Below, one piece after another: positions 48,164-58,355 of a stretch of DNA of 64,000 nt. Made by a program: the position numbers and the translations under genes. Origin of the DNA: Pseudomonas sp. LS.1a (GTDB lineage Bacteria > Pseudomonadota > Gammaproteobacteria > Pseudomonadales > Pseudomonadaceae). The number at the start of each line of letters is the position of its first letter. Position 1 is the stretch's first letter. The notes under the pieces are model-generated. The model saw only the letters and a program-made list of their open reading frames with translations, searched no databases and was not told the origin of the DNA. The stretch is from the NCBI RefSeq assembly GCF_022533585.1, contig NZ_CP092827.1:249001-313000 (forward strand), given 5' to 3'.

Positions 48164-48239
48164 TGGTGCCCAGAGACGGAGTCGAACCGCCGACACGAGG
48201 ATTTTCAATCCTCTGCTCTACCGACTGAGCTATCTGGGC
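48164..48239 (-). tRNA. tRNA-Phe (anticodon GAA)
   Basis: A 76-nt cloverleaf on the minus strand starting GCCCAGATAGCTCAGTCGG. The anticodon stem AGGA/TCCT region encloses TTGAAAA with anticodon GAA. The T arm GGTTCGACTCC and the encoded CCA are present. Confidence 0.97.
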
Positions 48240-48329
48240 GACGAGGTGAATTAAATAGACTTTCAGACCGCTCGTCAACGACTTTTTGAAAAAATTTTAA
48301 ATTAATTCCGTCGCTTACGTTCCGTGGGG

Positions 48330-48602
48330 TCATTCCGAGGGTGGAACGTAGCCTTCCGCCTGGGCGTATTCTTCGCCAGCGAAAAACTTGTCCATCTCGC
48401 CCTGGAGGAATTTGCGGTCCTCGGCGTTCATCATGTTCAGGCGCTTTTCGTTGATCAGCATGGTCTGGTGCTTCTGCCAGTCGGCCCAGGCTTTCTGCGA
48501 GATGTGTTCGAAGATGTCCTGGCCCTTGGCGCCGGGGTAGGGCGGGCGCTCCAGGCCTGGCAGTTCTTCTTTGTACTTGCGGCACATCACGGTGCGGGTC
48601 AT
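48330..48602 (-). CDS. yggX: YggX probable Fe(II)-trafficking protein
   Basis: A 90-residue YggX protein protecting Fe-S clusters from oxidation. [28 protein letters not shown] carries the conserved Cys at residue 7, followed by [33 protein letters not shown]. Its start overlaps the mutY stop (ATGA). The mutY-yggX pairing is a common gammaproteobacterial arrangement and makes sense, as MutY has an Fe-S cluster. Confidence 0.95.
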   Translation of the reverse strand: MTRTVMCRKYKEELPGLERPPYPGAKGQDIFEHISQKAWADWQKHQTMLINEKRLNMMNAEDRKFLQGEMDKFFAGEEYAQAEGYVPPSE

Positions 48603-49666
48603 CGGGCGTCTCCTGCGATCAGTTCGTCGGCCGCGCGTTTGAGCAGCTTTTTCACCGGGGCGGCTAAGCCCAGGCGCGGCGGGGTGGCGAGGTTATACCA
48701 GAGCCAGTCGGCCTCGGCCACGTGCTGGCCGACCGGGTCGACGCGTACCAGCCAGGGTTCGATCGCCAGCTGGAAGTGGCTGAAGGTATGGGTCAGGCCT
48801 TCCATGACGCGGCTGTCAGCCAGGCGCAGGCCGTGCTGGTAGGCCAGGTCGTCGAGCTGGGCGATGTCGTCCAGCTCCGGCAGGCTCCACAAACCACCCC
48901 ACAGGCCGCTGGACGGGCGGCGGTAAAGCAGGATGGCGCCTTCGTGGTTGGCCAGCAGCGGCATCAGGGTGCGCCGTTGCGGCAGTGCCTTGCGCGGCTT
49001 GGGCTCGGGGTAGCGGGTTTCTTCACCGTGCAGGTGCGCTTCGCAGCCGCGCTGCAGCGGGCAGATCAGGCAACTGGGCTTGCTGCGGGTGCACAGCGTG
49101 GCGCCCATGTCCATCATCGCCTGGGTGTAGTGGTTGGCCCGCAGTTGCGGAGTAAAGCGTTCGGCCGTGGCCCAGAGCTGGTTGGCCACCTTGGGCTCGC
49201 CGGGGTAGCCGGCCTGGGCGGTGTAGCGGGCCAGCACGCGCTTGACGTTGCCGTCGAGGATCGGTGCGCGGATGCCCATGCTGATGCTGGCGATGGCGCC
49301 GGCGGTGGAGCGGCCGATGCCGGGCAGCTCGGTGAGCTGCTCGACACTGCGCGGGAATTCACCACCATGCTGTTCGACCACGATCTTCGCGGCCTTTTGC
49401 AGGTTGCGCGCCCGGGTGTAGTAGCCCAGGCCCGTCCACAGGTGCAGCACTTCGTCCTCCGGCGCCTCGGCCAGGGCCTGCACGGTCGGCAGGGCCTGCA
49501 TGAAACGGTCGAAGTAGTTGAGCACGGTGCTGACCTGGGTCTGCTGCAACATGATTTCCGACACCCACACCCGGTACGGGGTGATGCCCTGTTGCCAGGG
49601 CAGGTCGTGCCGGCCGTGTTCGTCATACCAATCCAGCACGGCGCTGGAGAACTGCTCGGGGCTCAT
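48599..49666 (-). CDS. mutY: MutY A/G-specific adenine glycosylase
   Basis: A 355-residue DNA repair enzyme removing adenine opposite 8-oxoguanine. It shows [13 protein letters not shown] with the catalytic Glu, the helix-hairpin-helix [21 protein letters not shown] with the Asp in [13 protein letters not shown], the [4Fe-4S] ligands [17 protein letters not shown], and a C-terminal Nudix-like 8-oxoG recognition domain. It overlaps asmA upstream and yggX downstream by 4 bases each, so the three form one translational unit. Confidence 0.96.
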   Translation of the reverse strand: MSPEQFSSAVLDWYDEHGRHDLPWQQGITPYRVWVSEIMLQQTQVSTVLNYFDRFMQALPTVQALAEAPEDEVLHLWTGLGYYTRARNLQKAAKIVVEQHGGEFPRSVEQLTELPGIGRSTAGAIASISMGIRAPILDGNVKRVLARYTAQAGYPGEPKVANQLWATAERFTPQLRANHYTQAMMDMGATLCTRSKPSCLICPLQRGCEAHLHGEETRYPEPKPRKALPQRRTLMPLLANHEGAILLYRRPSSGLWGGLWSLPELDDIAQLDDLAYQHGLRLADSRVMEGLTHTFSHFQLAIEPWLVRVDPVGQHVAEADWLWYNLATPPRLGLAAPVKKLLKRAADELIAGDAR

Positions 49667-51909
49667 CGCTTGAACAGCCCCTTGAGCACGTCTTTCACTT
49701 CCGGGCTCACTTTGTCTCCGAGTTTTTCATCGATCTTGTCTTGCAGGCGATTGCCGGCCAGCTTGGCGGCTACTTTGCCCAGGCCGTTCTGGTCCAGGCG
49801 GCAAGCCTTGGCGCCCAGCTCCAGCGGGCCACGGCAGCGCAGCGGTATTTCGACACCCACATAGCGTTCGTTGACCTGGCAGGCCGGGTCCGGCATGGCG
49901 CGCTGGTCGCCTTCGACGACCACGCCAACGTTGTAGTCCATGCCCAGCACGCGCAGGTCGAGGTCACCATGGCCGTTGACGGTCAGGCCCGGAATACGCG
50001 CCTTGAGGTCCGGGTTGTTGGCGACGCCATTGCGCACCACCAGGCTGCCACGCAGTTCCTGGAACGGTGTGTCCTTGCCGCGTGGCTCGCCGTTGAGCGA
50101 TTTGCGGTTCAGCGTGGCGATGGCCTGGCACAGTTGCTGTTCCAGGTTGGCATTGACCAGCACGCCGTCGTTGATGACGAAGTTGGCGTTGCCGTTGAGG
50201 GTGTCGACCAGGGCCTTCTGGCTGTTGCCGGTGGCCGTCAGGTCGCTGGTCAGGGTCAGCAGGCCTTTGACCGGTGGTGTCTGTTCCTTGCCCTCGGTCT
50301 TTATGAAGTGTTCCACCGGCACCCGCTGGATGCTGGTGTTGACACCCAGTTGCGGCACGGCAGGGCGCACATCGACAGTGCCCTTGGCCTCGAAGGTGCC
50401 GTTGTACAGCTCACCGCGCAGGGTTTGCAGGGTCAGCAGGCCGCCCTGGCCGATGGCCTTGAGCTGGGCGTCTTCGATCGGCAGTTTGTCCAGGGTCAGC
50501 GAGCCGAAGGCCAGGTCGGCCTGCAGGTCGAGGGCGCGCAGGCGGTCGACCGGCAGCAGCTTGTCGTCGCTCCAGGCCACCTGGGTCGGGGCGTTGGGCA
50601 GCGGCGTGGTGCCGGCACCGGCGACTGCGCTGGCCTCTTGTTGCTTGACTTCGGCCTGGCGTGCGGCGGTGGCGCCCTTGGCCTCTTCGCTCTTGGCCGG
50701 CAGGTAGCGGTCGGCGTCGAAGGTGTCGCCTTTGAGCTGCAGGCGCAGGGCCTGTCTGGCGAAGTCTTCGACGGCCACGCGGCCACTGAAGGTGCTGTCG
50801 TCCAGCTTCACCGCCAGGTCTTCCAGGGCCAGGCTGTTCGGCGTGCCCTGCAGGCGGGTGACCAGCTCCAGCTTGGCGAAGGCCGCCGGGTCGTTGGTGG
50901 CCGGCAGCGGGCGGCCGATGCTGTCGAGGAAGGTGCGCAGGTCGAACTGGGCGATGGACAGGCCACCGCTCAGCTGTGGCGCCTTGTCCAGGTCACGCAG
51001 GTTCAGCTCGCCCAGGGCGCGCAGCTGGTTGGCCGAGACTTTCAGGCCGCTCCACGAGGCGACATTGGCGGCCAGGTCGACCAGCAACTGGCCCTGGGCG
51101 GCGAAGGTCACGGCCTTGCCGCCGGTGGGTTCACCCGAGGTTTCGCCCGACAGGCGCATGTCTTCGAAGTTGTAGCGCTTGAGCTTGCGGTCGAAGCGCA
51201 GCTCGCCGGCCAGTTCGGTGCGGGCCTTGATGTTCGGCTGGCTGGCACTGAGGAAGGCGCTGGCCTTGAGCGGAATGTTCGCCCCTTCGTGGACCGGGCC
51301 GGTGCTCAGCTGGATGCTTTCGGCGCTGTAGCTCTGGCCGGTCTTGGCATCGGTGTACTGCACGCGGGCGTTGTTCACGGTCAGGCTGTCGATGTCCAGC
51401 TTGACGGCGCGTTCGTTGCTGGCGGCCGGCGCCGACGCCTGTTCGGTCGGTGCCTGGGCTGGAGCACTGGCCTGCGCATCGGCGCTGGCGCCGTTCTGCG
51501 CGGGCAGCGGCTTGCCAATGTCTTCCCAGTTGCCATGGCCGTGTTCGTCACGGGCCAGGGTCAGGTTCAGGCCCTCGACGCGCACGTCACTCATCTGCAC
51601 TTCACGGCGCAGCAGTGGCAGCACCCGTACCGACAGGCCGAGCATCTGCAGGTCGGCGAATGGCTCCTTGGGTTTGTTCAAGGTGGCGATGCTCGCCTCG
51701 TGCAACTCCAGGCCCAGCCACGGGAACAGGCTCCAGCCAATGTCACCGTTGAGGGTCAGCTCGACGTGAGCCTTGTCACGTGCCAGCTGGCGAATCTCGT
51801 CTTTGTAGTCGTTGGGATCGAAGAGGTGGGTCAGGGCGAAGCCCAGCGCCACGATGATCAGCAGCAACCCGAGAAGCCCAAGTCCCAGGATTTTGCCGAA
51901 CGCTTTCAT
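49663..51909 (-). CDS. asmA: AsmA-family envelope protein
   Basis: A 748-residue protein anchored by an N-terminal membrane segment (ILGLGLLGLLLIIVALGFALTHLF), with a long periplasmic part. The AsmA N-terminal block LTLNGDIGWSLFPWLGLELHEASIA and the C-terminal domain (LLTLTSDLTATGNS, LNGNANFVINDGVLVNANLEQQLCQAIA, DLDLRVLGMDYNVGVVVEG) are clear. A Pro/Ala/Gln-rich linker lies near residues 145-175 and another near 410-430. AsmA proteins are thought to move phospholipid to, or support assembly of, the outer membrane. First gene of the asmA-mutY-yggX unit. Confidence 0.92.
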   Translation of the reverse strand: MKAFGKILGLGLLGLLLIIVALGFALTHLFDPNDYKDEIRQLARDKAHVELTLNGDIGWSLFPWLGLELHEASIATLNKPKEPFADLQMLGLSVRVLPLLRREVQMSDVRVEGLNLTLARDEHGHGNWEDIGKPLPAQNGASADAQASAPAQAPTEQASAPAASNERAVKLDIDSLTVNNARVQYTDAKTGQSYSAESIQLSTGPVHEGANIPLKASAFLSASQPNIKARTELAGELRFDRKLKRYNFEDMRLSGETSGEPTGGKAVTFAAQGQLLVDLAANVASWSGLKVSANQLRALGELNLRDLDKAPQLSGGLSIAQFDLRTFLDSIGRPLPATNDPAAFAKLELVTRLQGTPNSLALEDLAVKLDDSTFSGRVAVEDFARQALRLQLKGDTFDADRYLPAKSEEAKGATAARQAEVKQQEASAVAGAGTTPLPNAPTQVAWSDDKLLPVDRLRALDLQADLAFGSLTLDKLPIEDAQLKAIGQGGLLTLQTLRGELYNGTFEAKGTVDVRPAVPQLGVNTSIQRVPVEHFIKTEGKEQTPPVKGLLTLTSDLTATGNSQKALVDTLNGNANFVINDGVLVNANLEQQLCQAIATLNRKSLNGEPRGKDTPFQELRGSLVVRNGVANNPDLKARIPGLTVNGHGDLDLRVLGMDYNVGVVVEGDQRAMPDPACQVNERYVGVEIPLRCRGPLELGAKACRLDQNGLGKVAAKLAGNRLQDKIDEKLGDKVSPEVKDVLKGLFKR

Positions 51910-52193
51910 GGGCGAGTCCTTGTAGTCCGTTATTGAAATTCAAGCGCCAGAGTATAGCGCCGCAGCCGTTGCCCCTGCGTATTCGTCTAGAGATACAGGG
52001 TGTTTCCTACGCGTACAGCAGATGGTACGGCTTTCGACAGTATTTTTGCTGTACGCGATCAGCTGTGGACTTCAGAAAGAGGACCGTTTCAGCCGAGCAA
52101 AAATTAACGATATCAGATTGCTTTCATGCTACTTGGTGCTGCTACCCTTGCGCCGCTTTGCCTGCACCCTCCCTATAAGAAGGACCTAATCCT

Positions 52194-53854
52194 ATGAGCA
52201 GTACCGTCGCGGCGGGGACCCTGGCCAGTGCGCCAGGCTTCCTGTCGAAGGAGCGCATCATCGCCCGCCCGGGCTTCAACCGCTGGCTGGTCCCGCCCGC
52301 CGCCCTGGCCATTCACCTGTGCATCGGCATGGCCTATGGCTTCTCGGTGTTCTGGCTACCACTGTCGCAAGCCCTCGGCATCACCGCCCCGGTCGCCTGC
52401 GCGGCGGACATGGGCTTCATGGCCCGTATGTTCAGCGCCGAATGCGATTGGCCGATCTCCATGCTGAGCTGGATCTACACCCTGTTCTTCGTCTTCCTCG
52501 GATGCTCGGCGGCCGTGCTGGGTGGTTGGCTGGAACACGCCGGCCCGCGCAAGGCCGGCCTGGTGTCGGCGCTGTGCTGGTGCGGCGGCATGCTGATTTC
52601 GGCCCTTGGCGTGAAAACCCACCAGCTGTGGCTGATGTGGCTGGGCTCCGGCGTAATCGGCGGTATCGGCCTGGGCCTGGGCTACATCTCGCCAGTGTCG
52701 ACCCTGATCAAGTGGTTCCCGGACAAGCGCGGCATGGCCACCGGTATGGCGATCATGGGCTTCGGCGGCGGGGCCATGGTCGGTGCGCCGCTGGCCACCG
52801 CGCTGATGGGCCACTTCGGCAATACGCAGGAAGTGGGTGTGTGGCAGAGCTTCGTCGCCATGGCGGCGATCTACTTCGTGTTCATGATCGCCGGTGCCCT
52901 GGCGTATCGCGTGCCGCCGACCGGCTGGAAGCCCGAAGGCTGGAGCGCCCCGGTGAAAAAGGCTGGCAACACCATGGTCACCGACCGCCACGTGCATGTC
53001 AGCGTGGCCTGGAAGACCCCGCAGTTCGCCTTGATCTGGCTGGTGCTGTGCCTGAACGTGTCGGCGGGTATCGGCATCCTCGGCATGGCTTCGCCGTTGC
53101 TGCAGGAAGTGTTCGCCGGCAAGTTGCTGGGCAACGAGCTGAGCTTCAGCGAGCTGAACAGCGCCCAGCTGGCGCAGATTGCCGCGATCGCCGCCGGCTT
53201 CACCGGCCTGCTGAGCCTGTTCAACATCGGCGGGCGGTTCTTCTGGGCGTCGTTCTCCGACTACATTGGCCGCAAGAACACCTATTTCGCCTTTTTCGCC
53301 CTGGGCGTGGGCTTGTACAGCCTGGTGCCGAACATGGGGCACCTGGGTAACGTGGCGCTGTTCGTGGCGGCGTTCTGCATCATCCTGTCGATGTACGGTG
53401 GTGGTTTCGCCACGGTACCGGCCTACCTGGCCGACCTGTTCGGCACGCAGATGGTCGGCGCCATTCATGGCCGCCTGCTGACTGCCTGGGCGGCGGCGGG
53501 GGTGCTGGGGCCGGTGCTGATCACCTACCTGCGCGAGTATCAGTTGGCGGCCGGGGTAGAGCGTGCGGCTGCTTATGACATGACCCTGTACATCCTCGCC
53601 GGCCTGCTGGTGCTGGGCTTTGTCTGCAACATGCTGGTGCGACCGGTGGCCGACAAGCATTTCATGAGCGATGCCGAACTGGCTGCCGAGCGGGCGTTGA
53701 GCCATGACAAAGGTGCCGACGGGGCGCGATCGCTGGAGTGGAAGGCGGCGCCGGGTAGCCTGCCGCTGGTGTTGCTGGCCTGGGCGGTGGTGGTCGTGCC
53801 GTTGGCCTGGGGGTGTGGATTACCCTGCAGAAGACGGCTGTGCTGTTCCATTGA
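52194..53854 (+). CDS. OFA-type MFS transporter, frameshift near the C-terminus
   Basis: A 12-segment inner-membrane major facilitator related to oxalate/formate antiporters (YhjX-like). Signatures are HLCIGMAYGFSVFWLPLS, GSGVIGGIGLGLGYISPVSTLIKWFPDKRGMATGMAIMGFGGG and FWASFSDYIGRKNTYF. As given, the frame runs to 53978 and its last 50 residues are translated REP sequence. Adding one G to the run at 53809-53813 gives LAWGVWITLQKTAVLFH and a stop at 53854 (553 residues), just before the REP. Substrate unknown. Confidence 0.85.
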
Positions 53855-53855
53855 T

Positions 53856-53961
53856 TGGGGGCGCTTTGCGCCCCTTTCGCGACACAAGGCCGCTTCCACA
53901 GGTGACCGCATGCCTCTGTGGGAGCGGCCTTGTGTCGCGATGGGCTGCAAAGCAGCCCCAG
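53856..53961. repeat. REP doublet, GACACAAGG subtype
   Basis: Inverted CGCGACACAAGGCCGC units with flanking GC hairpins, directly after the corrected stop of the transporter gene. Confidence 0.85.
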
Positions 53962-54100
53962 GTTACCCGGTTGTATAGACCTGTAGCGGTATCCTGCCCC
54001 CGTAATTGCTTGCTTTGCCATATGTCATCCGCGTTTCAAGCCGGCGCGTTCTAGGCCTATAATGAAGCCCTTTTCGCCTAATGATTTTGCGGAGCTGGTG

Positions 54101-54694
54101 ATGGTCGAACGTAAGGCTTCCGTCGAGCGCAACACCCTGGAAACCCAGGTCAAGTGCTCGATCAACCTCGATGGCAGTGGCAAGGCCCGATTCGATATCG
54201 GTGTGCCTTTCCTTGAACACATGCTGGACCAGATCGCCCGCCATGGGCTGATCGATCTGGATATCGAGTGCAAGGGTGACACGCATATCGACGATCACCA
54301 TACCGTCGAAGACGTCGGCATCACCCTGGGCATGGCATTCGCCCAGGCCATCGGTGACAAGAAGGGCATCTTCCGCTACGGCCACGCCTACGTGCCGCTG
54401 GACGAAGCGCTGTCGCGCGTGGTCATCGACTTCTCCGGTCGCCCGGGCCTGCAGATGCACGTGCCGTACACCCGCGCCAGCGTCGGTGGCTTCGATGTCG
54501 ACCTGTTCCAGGAGTTCTTCCAGGGCTTCGTCAACCACGCCCTGGTGACCCTGCACATCGACAACCTGCGTGGTCACAACACCCATCACCAGATCGAGAC
54601 CGTGTTCAAGGCTTTCGGCCGCGCCTTGCGCATGGCCATTACCCTCGACGAGCGCATGGCCGGGCAGATGCCTTCCACCAAAGGGTGCCTGTAA
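54101..54694 (+). CDS. hisB: imidazoleglycerol-phosphate dehydratase
   Basis: A 197-residue cytoplasmic enzyme, the dehydration step of histidine synthesis. Mn-binding His motifs are [47 protein letters not shown] and the substrate block [11 protein letters not shown]. This is the single-domain form without the phosphatase part seen in E. coli. GGAG lies 8 bases before the ATG at 54101; an upstream in-frame ATG would add 13 residues without family support. hisH starts immediately after its stop. Confidence 0.97.
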   Translation: MVERKASVERNTLETQVKCSINLDGSGKARFDIGVPFLEHMLDQIARHGLIDLDIECKGDTHIDDHHTVEDVGITLGMAFAQAIGDKKGIFRYGHAYVPLDEALSRVVIDFSGRPGLQMHVPYTRASVGGFDVDLFQEFFQGFVNHALVTLHIDNLRGHNTHHQIETVFKAFGRALRMAITLDERMAGQMPSTKGCL

Positions 54695-55333
54695 ATGCAG
54701 ACGGTAGCCGTAATCGACTATGGCATGGGCAACCTGCACTCGGTGGCCAAGGCGCTCGAGCATGTAGGTGCCGGTAAGGTGCTGGTCACCAGCGATGCTG
54801 CGGTTATCCGCGAAGCCGACCGTGTGGTGTTTCCGGGGGTGGGCGCGATTCGCGACTGCATGGCCGAAATCCGCCGCCTGGGCTTCGACAGCCTGGTGCG
54901 CGAAGTCAGCCAGGACCGCCCGTTCCTCGGCATCTGTGTGGGTATGCAGGCACTGCTTGACCACAGCGAAGAAAACGACGGTGTCGACTGCATCGGCCTG
55001 TTCCCCGGCCAGGTGCGTTTCTTCGGCAAAGACCTGCAGGAAGACGGCGAGCACCTGAAGGTGCCGCACATGGGCTGGAACGAAGTCGGCCAGACCAACG
55101 ACCACCCACTGTGGCACGACATCCCCGACCGAGCGCGGTTCTACTTCGTGCACAGCTACTACATCAATGCCGGCAAGCCGGCCCAGGTGGTCGGCCGCGG
55201 CCATTACGGTGTCGATTTCGCTGCCGCGCTGGCCGATGGTTCGCGCTTTGCCGTGCAGTTCCACCCGGAGAAGAGCCATACCCATGGCCTGCAGCTGCTG
55301 CAGAACTTCGTCGCCTGGGACGGGCGCTGGTAA
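54695..55333 (+). CDS. hisH: imidazole glycerol phosphate synthase, glutaminase subunit
   Basis: A 212-residue class I glutamine amidotransferase giving ammonia to HisF. The catalytic triad is Cys in [12 protein letters not shown] and His/Glu in [15 protein letters not shown]. The N-terminus [18 protein letters not shown] and HMGWNEV are typical. It begins directly after the hisB stop and is followed, without a gap, by the DUF2164 gene. HisF lies two genes further on. Confidence 0.96.
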   Translation: MQTVAVIDYGMGNLHSVAKALEHVGAGKVLVTSDAAVIREADRVVFPGVGAIRDCMAEIRRLGFDSLVREVSQDRPFLGICVGMQALLDHSEENDGVDCIGLFPGQVRFFGKDLQEDGEHLKVPHMGWNEVGQTNDHPLWHDIPDRARFYFVHSYYINAGKPAQVVGRGHYGVDFAAALADGSRFAVQFHPEKSHTHGLQLLQNFVAWDGRW

Positions 55334-55594
55334 ATGAGCAGGTCGAAGACCAAGGCCCCGGTCATCACCCTGGCCCCCGAGCAAGAGCGCGAAGCACTGC
55401 ACACGCTCAAGCGCTTCCTCGAAGACCGTTTCGAGCTGGAGCTGGGGTCGTTCGAAGTGGCCGAGGTCCTCGAGCTGTTCAGCAAAGAAATTGCACCCCA
55501 TTACTACAACAGGGCGATTGCCGATGTTCAGCTGCACCTCAAGGAGCGGTTCGAGAGCATCGAAAGTGATCTGTGGGCGCTCGAGAAGCCCTGA
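55334..55594 (+). CDS. DUF2164 protein inside the his operon
   Basis: An 86-residue protein of the DUF2164 family: a polar start, then LKRFLEDRFELELGSFEVAEVLELFSKEIAPHYYNRAIADVQ and an acidic helical end. It starts directly after the hisH stop and is 27 bases before hisA, so it is co-transcribed with histidine genes. Function unknown; nothing in it resembles a catalytic site. Confidence 0.88.
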   Translation: MSRSKTKAPVITLAPEQEREALHTLKRFLEDRFELELGSFEVAEVLELFSKEIAPHYYNRAIADVQLHLKERFESIESDLWALEKP

Positions 55595-55621
55595 AACCCC
55601 AAGAACAGACAGGTTCCCAAG

Positions 55622-56359
55622 ATGCTGATTATCCCCGCTATCGATCTGAAGGACGGTGCCTGCGTGCGCCTGCGCCAGGGCCGCATGGAAGACTCCACGG
55701 TATTTTCCGACGACCCGGTGAGCATGGCCGCCAAGTGGGTCGAGGGTGGCTGCCGCCGCCTGCACCTGGTCGACCTCAACGGCGCCTTCGAAGGCCAGCC
55801 GGTCAACGGTGAAGTGGTCACCGCCATTGCCAAGCGCTACCCGACCCTGCCGATCCAGATCGGCGGTGGCATCCGCTCGCTGGAAACCATCGAGCACTAC
55901 GTCAAGGCTGGCGTCAGCTACGTGATCATTGGCACCAAGGCGGTCAAGCAGCCGGAGTTCGTTGCCGAAGCGTGCAAGGCCTTCCCGGGCAAGGTCATCG
56001 TTGGCCTGGACGCAAAAGACGGCTTCGTCGCCACTGATGGCTGGGCTGAAGTGAGCTCGGTGCAGGTCATCGACCTGGCCAAGCGTTTCGAGGCCGATGG
56101 CGTCTCGGCGATCGTCTACACCGACATCGCCAAGGACGGCATGATGCAGGGCTGCAACGTGCCGTTCACCAAGGCGCTGGCAGAAGCCACCTCGATCCCG
56201 GTGATCGCCTCGGGCGGCATCCATAACCTGGGCGACATCAAGGCCCTGCTGGACGCCAAGGCCCCGGGCATCATCGGCGCCATCACCGGCCGTGCCATCT
56301 ATGAAGGCACCCTCGATGTCGCCGAGGCCCAGGCCTTCTGCGACAACTACCAAGGCTGA
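55622..56359 (+). CDS. hisA: ProFAR isomerase
   Basis: A 245-residue TIM-barrel isomerase opening the ribose ring of ProFAR in histidine synthesis. The catalytic Asp is in [15 protein letters not shown] (first strand) and the second in [15 protein letters not shown]; phosphate-binding blocks are GGGIRSLET and [14 protein letters not shown]. Length is normal. hisF follows after 10 bases. Confidence 0.97.
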   Translation: MLIIPAIDLKDGACVRLRQGRMEDSTVFSDDPVSMAAKWVEGGCRRLHLVDLNGAFEGQPVNGEVVTAIAKRYPTLPIQIGGGIRSLETIEHYVKAGVSYVIIGTKAVKQPEFVAEACKAFPGKVIVGLDAKDGFVATDGWAEVSSVQVIDLAKRFEADGVSAIVYTDIAKDGMMQGCNVPFTKALAEATSIPVIASGGIHNLGDIKALLDAKAPGIIGAITGRAIYEGTLDVAEAQAFCDNYQG

Positions 56360-56369
56360 GGACTGAACC

Positions 56370-57140
56370 ATGGCACTGGCCAAGCGCATCATCCCTTGCC
56401 TGGACGTGGACAACGGCCGGGTGGTCAAGGGCGTCAAGTTCGAGAATATCCGTGATGCCGGCGACCCGGTGGAAATCGCCCGTCGCTACGACGAGCAAGG
56501 TGCCGACGAAATCACCTTCCTCGACATCACCGCCAGCGTCGATGGCCGCGACACCACCCTGCATACCGTCGAGCGCATGGCCAGCCAGGTGTTCATCCCG
56601 CTGACCGTGGGCGGCGGCGTGCGCACCGTGCAGGACATCCGCAACCTGCTCAATGCCGGTGCCGACAAGGTTTCGATCAACACGGCTGCGGTGTTCAACC
56701 CGGAGTTTGTCGGCGAGGCAGCGGACCGTTTCGGTTCGCAGTGCATCGTTGTCGCCATCGACGCCAAGAAGGTGTCCGGGCCGGGTGAGCAGCCGCGCTG
56801 GGAGATTTTCACCCATGGTGGGCGCAAGCCGACCGGGCTGGATGCCGTTGAATGGGCGAAGAAGATGGAAGGCCTGGGGGCTGGCGAGATCCTGCTGACC
56901 AGCATGGACCAGGACGGCATGAAGAACGGCTTCGACCTGGGTGTTACCCGTGCGATCAGTGATGCGCTGGGTATTCCGGTGATTGCCTCGGGTGGGGTGG
57001 GTAACCTGCAGCACCTGGCTGACGGCATTCTGGAAGGGCACGCCAGTGCGGTGCTGGCGGCCAGTATCTTCCATTTTGGCGAGTACACCGTGCCGGAGGC
57101 CAAGGCCTACATGGCTTCGCGCGGGATCGTTGTTCGCTGA
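56370..57140 (+). CDS. hisF: imidazole glycerol phosphate synthase, cyclase subunit
   Basis: A 256-residue TIM barrel closing the imidazole ring using ammonia from HisH. It shows [28 protein letters not shown] with the catalytic Asp, [39 protein letters not shown] with the second Asp, and [15 protein letters not shown]. Last gene of hisB-hisH-DUF2164-hisA-hisF, followed by a hairpin terminator. Confidence 0.97.
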   Translation: MALAKRIIPCLDVDNGRVVKGVKFENIRDAGDPVEIARRYDEQGADEITFLDITASVDGRDTTLHTVERMASQVFIPLTVGGGVRTVQDIRNLLNAGADKVSINTAAVFNPEFVGEAADRFGSQCIVVAIDAKKVSGPGEQPRWEIFTHGGRKPTGLDAVEWAKKMEGLGAGEILLTSMDQDGMKNGFDLGVTRAISDALGIPVIASGGVGNLQHLADGILEGHASAVLAASIFHFGEYTVPEAKAYMASRGIVVR

Positions 57141-57146
57141 TCCATT

Positions 57147-57173
57147 GATTGGGGCCGCAACGCGGCCCCAATT
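57147..57173 (+). terminator. hairpin terminator of the his operon
   Basis: TTGGGGCCGC (57149-57158) and GCGGCCCCAA (57162-57171) pair around AAC. A T-run is absent on the plus strand. It is placed between the converging hisF and choV genes and may serve both. Confidence 0.65.
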
Positions 57174-57176
57174 GCA

Positions 57177-58355
57177 TCAACCGTGATTCTTGCCGAGCAA
57201 GGCGTGATACAGCTCGGTATCCCCAAGAATCCCCACCACCTTGTCGTTGTCCTGCAACACCAGCTTGTTACCGGTCTGGTAACGAATCTGTAGCGCGTCG
57301 CGCATGCCGATATCGGCATTTACCAACGTTGGGCGGCGGCCCAGCAGCTCCACATCCTGCCCTGGTGCCCAGTTCTGCAGGTCAAGCCCGTTCTGCCCTT
57401 GGCGTGCGCGCTTGATCGAGCCACCTTCGCCAAGGTCCAGCCACGAGTCGATGCCGGGATCGATGCACACCGAGCCATTCACCCGCTTGCAGTTGTCCAG
57501 GCTGCGCATCAGGCTGCGCCCGCACAGCACGTTCAGCGGGTTGGTATGGGCGACGAAGGTGCGCACATACTCGTCGGCCGGGTTGAGCACGATCTCTTCC
57601 GGCTTGCTGTACTGGATGATCCGCCCGTCCTTCATGATCGCGATGCGGCTACCCAGCTTCAGGGCCTCGTCCAGGTCGTGGCTGACGAACACGATGGTCT
57701 TGCTCAGCTTGGCCTGCAGGCCAAGCAACTCGTCTTGCAGGCCTTGGCGGATCAGCGGGTCCAGTGCCGAGAACGGTTCGTCCATCAGCAGGATGTCGGC
57801 ATCCATCGCCAGCGCCCGGGCCAGGCCCACGCGCTGCTGCATGCCGCCAGACAGTTCGTCCGGCTTCTTGTTGCGCCACTGGGTCAGGCCCACCAGTTCG
57901 AGCTTCTCGTCAACCAGCTTGCGCCGTTCCTTCTCGGGGCGGCCCTGCATTTCCAGGCCAAAGCTGATGTTCTCGCGCACCGTCAGCCAGGGCATCAGGG
58001 CGAACTTCTGGAACACCATGGCAATGCGCTTGGTGCGCATCATCTTCAGCTCGGCCGGGGTGCAGTGGGCAATGTCGATGTGCTTGCCTTCGTGCTCGAC
58101 GAACAGCTTGCCGCGGCTGACGGTGTTGAGGCCGTTGATGCAGCGCAGCAAACTCGACTTGCCCGAACCGGACAGGCCCATCAGCACGCAGATCTCGCCC
58201 TTCTGGATATCCAGGTTGGCCTTCTCGACACCCACCACCAGGCCGGTCTGCTTGAGGATCTGCTCGCGGGTCTGGCCCTGGTCGAGCAGGGCCAGCGCTT
58301 CGCGCGGCTTGTTGGAGAAGATGACGTCGACGTCTTCGAAACGAATGATGCTCAT
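57177..58355 (-). CDS. choV: glycine betaine/choline ABC transporter ATPase
   Basis: A 392-residue ATPase of the ProV/ChoV class. Walker A is VLMGLSGSGKSSLLRCINGLN, Q loop MVFQKFALMPWLTVREN, signature LSGGMQQRVGLARALAMD, Walker B ILLMDEPFSALDP and switch SHDLDEALKLG. The C-terminal 120 residues form a regulatory part ending VLQDNDKVVGILGDTELYHALLG. Last gene of choX-choW-choV on the minus strand, overlapping choW by 4 bases. In pseudomonads such systems import choline, betaine or carnitine as nutrients. Confidence 0.92.
   Translation of the reverse strand: MSIIRFEDVDVIFSNKPREALALLDQGQTREQILKQTGLVVGVEKANLDIQKGEICVLMGLSGSGKSSLLRCINGLNTVSRGKLFVEHEGKHIDIAHCTPAELKMMRTKRIAMVFQKFALMPWLTVRENISFGLEMQGRPEKERRKLVDEKLELVGLTQWRNKKPDELSGGMQQRVGLARALAMDADILLMDEPFSALDPLIRQGLQDELLGLQAKLSKTIVFVSHDLDEALKLGSRIAIMKDGRIIQYSKPEEIVLNPADEYVRTFVAHTNPLNVLCGRSLMRSLDNCKRVNGSVCIDPGIDSWLDLGEGGSIKRARQGQNGLDLQNWAPGQDVELLGRRPTLVNADIGMRDALQIRYQTGNKLVLQDNDKVVGILGDTELYHALLGKNHG

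Noticed and set aside
49741..51936. 731-residue open frame antisense to asmA
   Set aside because: Shadow of asmA; Gln/Val/Ala-rich translation without domains.
53855..53978. C-terminal extension of the MFS transporter
   Set aside because: It is translated REP sequence produced by a missing G in the run at 53809-53813.
53963..56437. 824-residue open frame antisense to hisB-hisH-hisA
   Set aside because: It covers several well-supported his genes on the other strand and has shadow-type composition.
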